Assembly (NCBI GenBank): GCA_022564085.1
Contig: JADFMC010000025.1
Location: forward strand, 1-11,798
From: Fidelibacterota bacterium
Lineage (GTDB): Bacteria; Fidelibacterota; Marinisomatia; SCGC-AAA003-L08; TS1B11
DNA length: 11,798 bases
Direction of reading: 5' to 3'
A program made the position numbers and the translations under genes. The notes beneath the pieces were generated by a model, which was given only the letters and a program-made list of their open reading frames with translations, did not search any database and was not told the origin of the DNA. Positions 7,616-11,798 of this stretch are shown in pieces (the first letter of the stretch is position 1; every line of letters begins with the position of its first letter).

Positions 7616-8083
7616 TTATCTGAAGTGGGCGAAGGCTTTATTGGCCTCGGCCATTCGATGAGTATCTTCTTTCTTTTTGACTGCGCCACCGTCCTGGTTG
7701 GCCGCCGCAATCAGTTCAGCCGCCAGCCGGTCGGTCATGGTTTTACCACCCCGTTTGCGAGCAAATGAAATCAGCCAGCGCATGGCTAGAGCCTGTCGCC
7801 GGCGGCTACTGACCTCCCGGGGCACCTGGTAAGTCGATCCGCCGATCCGTTTGGATTTGACTTCCAGCCGCGGTCCCACATTCTCCAGAGCCTGTTTGAA
7901 AGTCTCCAGCCCGTCCACTTTGGCTTTAGCTTTGATATTTTCCAGGGCGGTGTAGAAAATGGACTCGGCCACCGGCTTATTGCCCTTGAACATCAGGTTG
8001 TTGATGAATTTTGCCACCACCACATCATTATAAATGGGGTCCGGTTGAATAACTCTTGATTCCGGTCTGCGCCTCCTGGCCAT
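7616..8083 (-). CDS. rpsG: 30S ribosomal protein S7
   Basis: S7 nucleates assembly of the 16S rRNA 3' major domain and touches the E-site tRNA and mRNA exit; in E. coli it represses its own operon. The 155-residue product starts MARRRRPESR and contains PDPIYNDVVVAKFINNLMFKGNK (14-36), the GLETFKQALENVGPRLEVKSKRIGGSTYQVPREV stretch (58-91), and RRRQALAMRWLISFARKR (94-111). It ends MAEANKAFAHFR. Length equals the usual 156. The ATG is two bases after the rpsL stop and has only a weak purine run upstream, so it is probably translated by coupling to rpsL. The two-base gap leaves no room for an E. coli-type S12-S7 intercistronic regulatory hairpin. Confidence 0.98.
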   Translation of the reverse strand: MARRRRPESRVIQPDPIYNDVVVAKFINNLMFKGNKPVAESIFYTALENIKAKAKVDGLETFKQALENVGPRLEVKSKRIGGSTYQVPREVSSRRRQALAMRWLISFARKRGGKTMTDRLAAELIAAANQDGGAVKKKEDTHRMAEANKAFAHFR

Positions 8084-8085
8084 AA

Positions 8086-8460
8086 TTAACTCTGGGGTCG
8101 TTTGGCGCCGTAGCGCGAACGGCTGGTACGGCGGCCCTCGACCCCGGCCGTATCCAGCACTCCGCGAATGATATGATATCTCACGCCCGGCAAATCTTTT
8201 ACCCGTCCGCCTTCAATCAAAACAATAGAGTGTTCCTGCAAGTTATGACCCTCTCCGGGAATATAGGCGGTCACTTCAATACCGTTGGTCAGCCGTACCC
8301 GGGCCACTTTTCTCAAGGCCGAATTGGGTTTCTTGGGCGTGGTGGTATACACCCGGGTACATACCCCGCGCTTTTGCGGATTGCCGCGCAGGGCCGGCGT
8401 GGCTTTTCGCTTCACCACCCGTTTTCGTCCCTTGCGGACTAGTTGATTTAGAGTCGGCAA
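8086..8460 (-). CDS. rpsL: 30S ribosomal protein S12
   Basis: S12 lies at the decoding centre and governs accuracy and streptomycin response. The 124-residue product, exactly the E. coli length, reads MPTLNQLVRKGRKR, then RGVCTRVYTTTPKKPNSALRKVARVRLTNG (31-60), GEGHNLQEHS (69-78) and GGRVKDLPGVRYH (84-96). Lys43 and Lys88, where substitutions cause streptomycin resistance, are both lysine, so the sequence is the sensitive form. Asp89, methylthiolated in some bacteria, is present. The start codon is TTG at 8460-8458, supported by the conserved PT-NQLVR that follows and by GGGAG five bases upstream. It is the first gene after the 112-base gap behind rpoC. Confidence 0.98.
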   Translation of the reverse strand: MPTLNQLVRKGRKRVVKRKATPALRGNPQKRGVCTRVYTTTPKKPNSALRKVARVRLTNGIEVTAYIPGEGHNLQEHSIVLIEGGRVKDLPGVRYHIIRGVLDTAGVEGRRTSRSRYGAKRPQS

Positions 8461-8465
8461 CTATA

Positions 8466-8470
8466 CTCCC
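8466..8470 (-). promoter_or_regulatory. Shine-Dalgarno site supporting the TTG start of rpsL
   Basis: The minus strand reads TATAGGGAGTATAGTTG. GGGAG lies five bases before the TTG, good spacing, and decides in favour of TTG as the start since no ATG is available at the conserved N-terminus. Confidence 0.65.
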
Positions 8471-8496
8471 TATATACCTTTGAATTCAGCCTCGCA

Positions 8497-8525
8497 ACTT
8501 AATTCGCCGACCTTCTGCATGTCAA
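8497..8525 (-). promoter_or_regulatory. Possible promoter for the str-S10 block
   Basis: A perfect -35 hexamer TTGACA (8525-8520) is followed after 17 bases by TTAAGT (8502-8497), which matches the TATAAT consensus in only three of six positions. AT-rich DNA (about 8541-8556) lies upstream and could act like an UP element. The site is in the only real gap of the block, 37 bases before the rpsL start. Because the -10 is poor and FCB-type bacteria may use a different consensus, this is tentative. Read-through from rpoC could serve instead of, or together with, this promoter. Confidence 0.35.
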
Positions 8526-8535
8526 CGAACTTAAG
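8498..8535 (-). repeat. Imperfect inverted repeat in the rpoC-rpsL gap
   Basis: CTTAAGTTCG (8535-8526) and CGAATTAAG (8506-8498) can pair over nine base pairs with one bulged G, around a 19-base loop that contains the TTGACA. The stem is AT-rich and has no following T-run, so it does not look like an intrinsic terminator. It could be an RNA leader hairpin, a protein-binding palindrome, or chance. Confidence 0.35.
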
Positions 8536-8572
8536 GCCGCTTTTATATATTGATTATGCTCGAACCAGCAGG

Positions 8573-11500
8573 TCAAATATCAGCAAACGGGGTTAGGGGC
8601 GCGCGGGATTCATCTTCATCCGGTTCCACCGGTTCCGGTTCGGGATCCGGATTTACCACCAACAGCTTCCGATAGCGGGCCATGCCGGTGCCGGCCGGAA
8701 TCAGCCGACCCATTACAATATTCTCCTTGAGACCGCGGAGATAATCGGTTTTACCCTCCACGGCGGCATCCGTCAATACTCTGGTTGTTTCCTGGAAAGA
8801 AGCGGCTGAGATGAAACTTTCGGTATTCAGCGACGCCCGGGTAATACCCAGGAGCAGTGGTAAGAAAGTGGCCGGCCGGGCGGCCCTCGATTTGGCCGTT
8901 TTCGAGCCTGCCGTCTTTAGGTCGGCATTTATATCCTTGACCTCTGCCTTGGTGTAGATCCGTCCTTCCACCAATTCGGAATCGCCGGATTTGGTTATCA
9001 CCACCTGCTTGAGTAGCGCGTCATTACTCCGGCGGACCACAAAACGGTTCATCCGGTCACCTTTCAAGAAGTTGTTGTCTCCCGGATCATCGATTTTCAC
9101 TCGCTGCATCATCTGCCGCACGATCACCTCGATGTGCTTGTCGTTGATACGCACCCCCTGGAGGCGATATACTTCCTGGATCTCATTCACCAGGTATTCC
9201 TGCACCCGGGCCGGGCCGCCGATCTTCAGGATATCCTGGGGGGCCACTGAGCCATCACACAACCGGTCACCCGAGCGGACCATGTCGCCTTCGTGCACGA
9301 TCACGTGCTTACCATAGGGAATGTTATACTTCATTTTGGAGTCGTCAGCGCTCCGGACGATAATCTCCCTTATCCCCCGCCGAGTCTTGCCGAATTCCAC
9401 CTGGCCGTCAATTTCTGAAACCACGGCCGGATTGGACGGCTGGCGGGCTTCGAACAGTTCCGCCACGCGCGGCAGGCCTCCGGTGATATCCCTGGTTTTT
9501 CCGATCTCCCGAGAAATCTTGACCAATACCTGCCCGGCTCCCACGTTGACGCCGTTGCGCACCATCAAGTTGGATTTTACCGGAAGGACCGAACCGCCCC
9601 CCGTAATTACGCCGCCTTGATCATCGATAATTTCGATATGCGGACTTAAGTTGCGATTCTTGGATTCGACGATCACCTTCCGTTTCTTGCCCCCCTCGAC
9701 CGCCTCCTCGACGTAAGTCTCGTTCTCGATCATGTCCACGAAACGGACCTGGCCGCTACGCCGGGCCAGGATGACATCGGTATACGGGTCCCAGGCGAAT
9801 AGGGTTTCACCAACTTCCACATCCTGGCCATCCTCGACCTGCAGGCGGGCGCCGTAAGGCACGGTAAAGTTGGAGAGCACCCGGTTGTTTTCGTCCATCA
9901 CATCAATTTTACCATTCCGCACCAGTACCACCCGCACCAGGCCGTGGGTCTCATCCTGTATTTCCGCGATATCGAAGTTGGGCGAGAACTGAATTTTACC
10001 GGCCTTCTTGGTGGGCATTTCAGACTGCTCGATCACCCGGGAGGCGGTACCGCCGATGTGGAAGGTCCGCAGTGTCAACTGGGTCCCCGGTTCGCCGATG
10101 GATTGGGCGGCGATGATGCCTACCGCATCGCCTTCGCTTACCCAGCGGCCGGTGGCCAGATTGGTGCCATAGCAGGTGGCGCATAACCCGTACTCGGCCT
10201 CGCAAGTGAGCACTGAGCGCATGCGAACGGCCTGCACACCGGCATCGGAAATCTTCTTGCCCACGTCGCGGTCCACCAACATTCCGGCCTTGACCAACAC
10301 TTTCCCGGTATCGGGATGGCGCACTTCCTCTAAGATAACTCGCCCGATGATCCGGTCTTCCAACGGCTCAACGATCTCTTCACCGTCCTTTAAATCGGTG
10401 ATGGTCTCACCCTGGATGGTGCCACAGTCCTGTAGATTGATGACCACATCTTGCGCAACGTCCACTAGCCGGCGGGTGAGATAACCGGCATCGGCGGTCT
10501 TCAGCGCCGTATCAGCCAGCCCCTTGCGCGCGCCGTGAGTCGAGATAAAGTATTCCAGTACGCTCAGCCCCTCCTTGAAATTGGAGGTGATGGGATTCTC
10601 GATGATCTCATCCTTGGTACCGGTCAGGCTCTTCTGGGGTTTAGCCATTAATCCCCGCATGCCGGCCAGCTGCTTGATCTGGTCCTGGCTTCCCCGGGCG
10701 CCGGAGTCCGCCATCATAAAGACCGGATTAAATCCATCCTGGTCTTCCTCCAAACGGCTCATCATCTTCGCGGCTATGGCATTGGTGGCGTGCGTCCAGA
10801 TATCGATCACTTTGTTATATCGTTCACCCTCGGTGAGAATCTGCCGGTCATATTTATCCTGTACATCGGCCACTTCCTTGGCGGCATTACGGATCAGCTC
10901 CGGTTTCTCCTCCGGTATCAGAATGTCTGAGATGGAGATGGAAGCCCCGCTGCGAGTGGCGAAATCGAATCCCATATCCTTGAGCCGATCCAGGAACTTG
11001 ACCGTAATGTAGTTGCCCAGTTCTTGGAAACACTCGCCCACAATCCGTTCCAGGCTTTTCTTGGTAATCAGCTCGTCGTAATAACCGAGTCCTTCAGGCA
11101 CCGTTGAGTTGAAGATGATGCGGCCCACGGTGGTGTCCCGGTGCCACACTTTCTTTAACCTCAGGTTGACGATGGCATGCAGGTCCACCGCCCCGTTCTC
11201 CCAGGCTAATTGCGCATCGTCAAAGGAATGGAAGTTGGTGCCCTCACCCAGCGCCCCTTTTTTACTGCGGGTCATGTAGTAGAAACCAAGAACCATGTCC
11301 TGCGAGGGGATAGCCACCGGGTTGCCGTGCGCCGGATGAAGAATATTGTGGCTGGAGAGCATCAGTACCCACGATTCCATCTTAGCCCGGGCCGACAGCG
11401 GTATGTGCACGGCCATCTGGTCGCCGTCAAAGTCAGCATTAAAAGCCGCCGTGACTAGGGGATGCAACTTGATGGCGCGACCATCAACCAGTACCGGCTG

Positions 11501-11798
11501 GAAGGCCTGGATACCCAGCCGGTGCAAGGTGGGAGCCCGGTTCAGCAGCACCGGGTGGTCCCGCACCACGTAATCCAGGACCTTCAGCACATCCGGAGAT
11601 TTCTGCTCCACCATGATTTTAGCGCCCCGCGGGGTCTTGGCCATGCCCCGCAACATCAGCTCGCGAATGATCAGCGGTTTGAAAAGCTCCATGGCCATCT
11701 CTTTGGGCAGTCCGCACTGATGGAGCTTCAGCTCCGGTCCCACCACGATCACAGAGCGACCCGAATAATCCACCCGCTTGCCGAGCAGATTCTGACGG
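8573..11798 (-). CDS. rpoC: DNA-directed RNA polymerase subunit beta' (partial, 5' end outside window)
   Basis: The beta' subunit carries the catalytic magnesium site of RNA polymerase. The 1074 visible residues begin RQNLLGKRVDYSGRSV, which aligns near residue 339 of E. coli RpoC, so the N-terminal clamp and first zinc site lie outside. The frame is open to the window edge; a GTG at 11773 is the internal valine of RVDYSG, not a start. Counting from that valine, the active-site NADFDGD is at 112-118 and the bridge helix around 401-438. The second zinc site uses Cys450, Cys524, Cys531 and Cys534, and the trigger loop lies near 555-575. About 185 residues separate FHIGG (571-575) from DITGGLPRVAELFEAR (762-777), the Gram-negative SI3-type insertion. 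The tail is proline- and acid-rich (NPDPEPEPVEPDEDES). It stops with TGA, 112 bases before rpsL; rpoB would be expected upstream. Confidence 0.99.
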   Translation of the reverse strand, partial: RQNLLGKRVDYSGRSVIVVGPELKLHQCGLPKEMAMELFKPLIIRELMLRGMAKTPRGAKIMVEQKSPDVLKVLDYVVRDHPVLLNRAPTLHRLGIQAFQPVLVDGRAIKLHPLVTAAFNADFDGDQMAVHIPLSARAKMESWVLMLSSHNILHPAHGNPVAIPSQDMVLGFYYMTRSKKGALGEGTNFHSFDDAQLAWENGAVDLHAIVNLRLKKVWHRDTTVGRIIFNSTVPEGLGYYDELITKKSLERIVGECFQELGNYITVKFLDRLKDMGFDFATRSGASISISDILIPEEKPELIRNAAKEVADVQDKYDRQILTEGERYNKVIDIWTHATNAIAAKMMSRLEEDQDGFNPVFMMADSGARGSQDQIKQLAGMRGLMAKPQKSLTGTKDEIIENPITSNFKEGLSVLEYFISTHGARKGLADTALKTADAGYLTRRLVDVAQDVVINLQDCGTIQGETITDLKDGEEIVEPLEDRIIGRVILEEVRHPDTGKVLVKAGMLVDRDVGKKISDAGVQAVRMRSVLTCEAEYGLCATCYGTNLATGRWVSEGDAVGIIAAQSIGEPGTQLTLRTFHIGGTASRVIEQSEMPTKKAGKIQFSPNFDIAEIQDETHGLVRVVLVRNGKIDVMDENNRVLSNFTVPYGARLQVEDGQDVEVGETLFAWDPYTDVILARRSGQVRFVDMIENETYVEEAVEGGKKRKVIVESKNRNLSPHIEIIDDQGGVITGGGSVLPVKSNLMVRNGVNVGAGQVLVKISREIGKTRDITGGLPRVAELFEARQPSNPAVVSEIDGQVEFGKTRRGIREIIVRSADDSKMKYNIPYGKHVIVHEGDMVRSGDRLCDGSVAPQDILKIGGPARVQEYLVNEIQEVYRLQGVRINDKHIEVIVRQMMQRVKIDDPGDNNFLKGDRMNRFVVRRSNDALLKQVVITKSGDSELVEGRIYTKAEVKDINADLKTAGSKTAKSRAARPATFLPLLLGITRASLNTESFISAASFQETTRVLTDAAVEGKTDYLRGLKENIVMGRLIPAGTGMARYRKLLVVNPDPEPEPVEPDEDESRAPLTPFADI

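Noticed and set aside
8498..8535. The inverted repeat as an intrinsic terminator of rpoC
   Set aside because: The stem is AT-rich with a bulge and a 19-base loop, and no T-run follows on the transcribed strand.
11771..11773. GTG as a start codon for rpoC
   Set aside because: The frame continues upstream without a stop to the window edge as RQNLLGKR, which is conserved RpoC sequence. The GTG is an internal valine.

Overview
The window is one long block of essential translation and transcription genes, all read from the minus strand. In transcription order (right to left) they are: the 3' two-thirds of rpoC, then rpsL, rpsG, fusA, tuf, rpsJ, rplC, rplD, rplW, rplB, rpsS, rplV, rpsC and the first part of rplP. 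This is the str operon joined directly to the S10 operon and placed straight downstream of the RNA polymerase beta' gene. Both edge genes (rpoC and rplP) are cut by the window boundary. No RNA genes, mobile elements, CRISPR arrays or plus-strand genes can be supported.

The organism is a bacterium with a GC-rich genome. Several protein details point to a Gram-negative lineage near the FCB (Fibrobacteres-Chlorobi-Bacteroidetes) group and its uncultured relatives. RpoC has a large insertion between the trigger-loop halves and a PQKSLTG..EIIENPI segment before the bridge helix. L2 reads DHPMGGGEGR instead of the proteobacterial DHPHGGGEGR. EF-Tu reads ARQVNVP. These resemblances are recalled from family knowledge, not from a search, so a phylum name would be a guess; candidate phyla such as Marinimicrobia fit as well as others.

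Layout by region: 8573-11798 rpoC (partial, active site present); 8461-8572 the only sizeable non-coding gap, with a possible promoter and an imperfect inverted repeat; 4287-8460 the str part (S12, S7, EF-G, EF-Tu); 1-4264 the S10 part (S10, L3, L4, L23, L2, S19, L22, S3, L16). Within the block genes are packed with gaps of about 1 to 28 bases or overlaps of a few bases. This implies one transcript and translational coupling.

Functionally the genes make RNA polymerase, ribosomal proteins of both subunits, and the two main elongation factors, so the unit couples synthesis of the transcription and translation machinery. S10 is also the NusE antitermination factor. The unusual points are modest: non-AUG starts at rpsL and rpsC (TTG) and fusA (GTG), no room for an E. 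coli-style S10 leader ahead of rpsJ, and weak Shine-Dalgarno sequences at some highly expressed genes. I found no sign of a previously undescribed system here.
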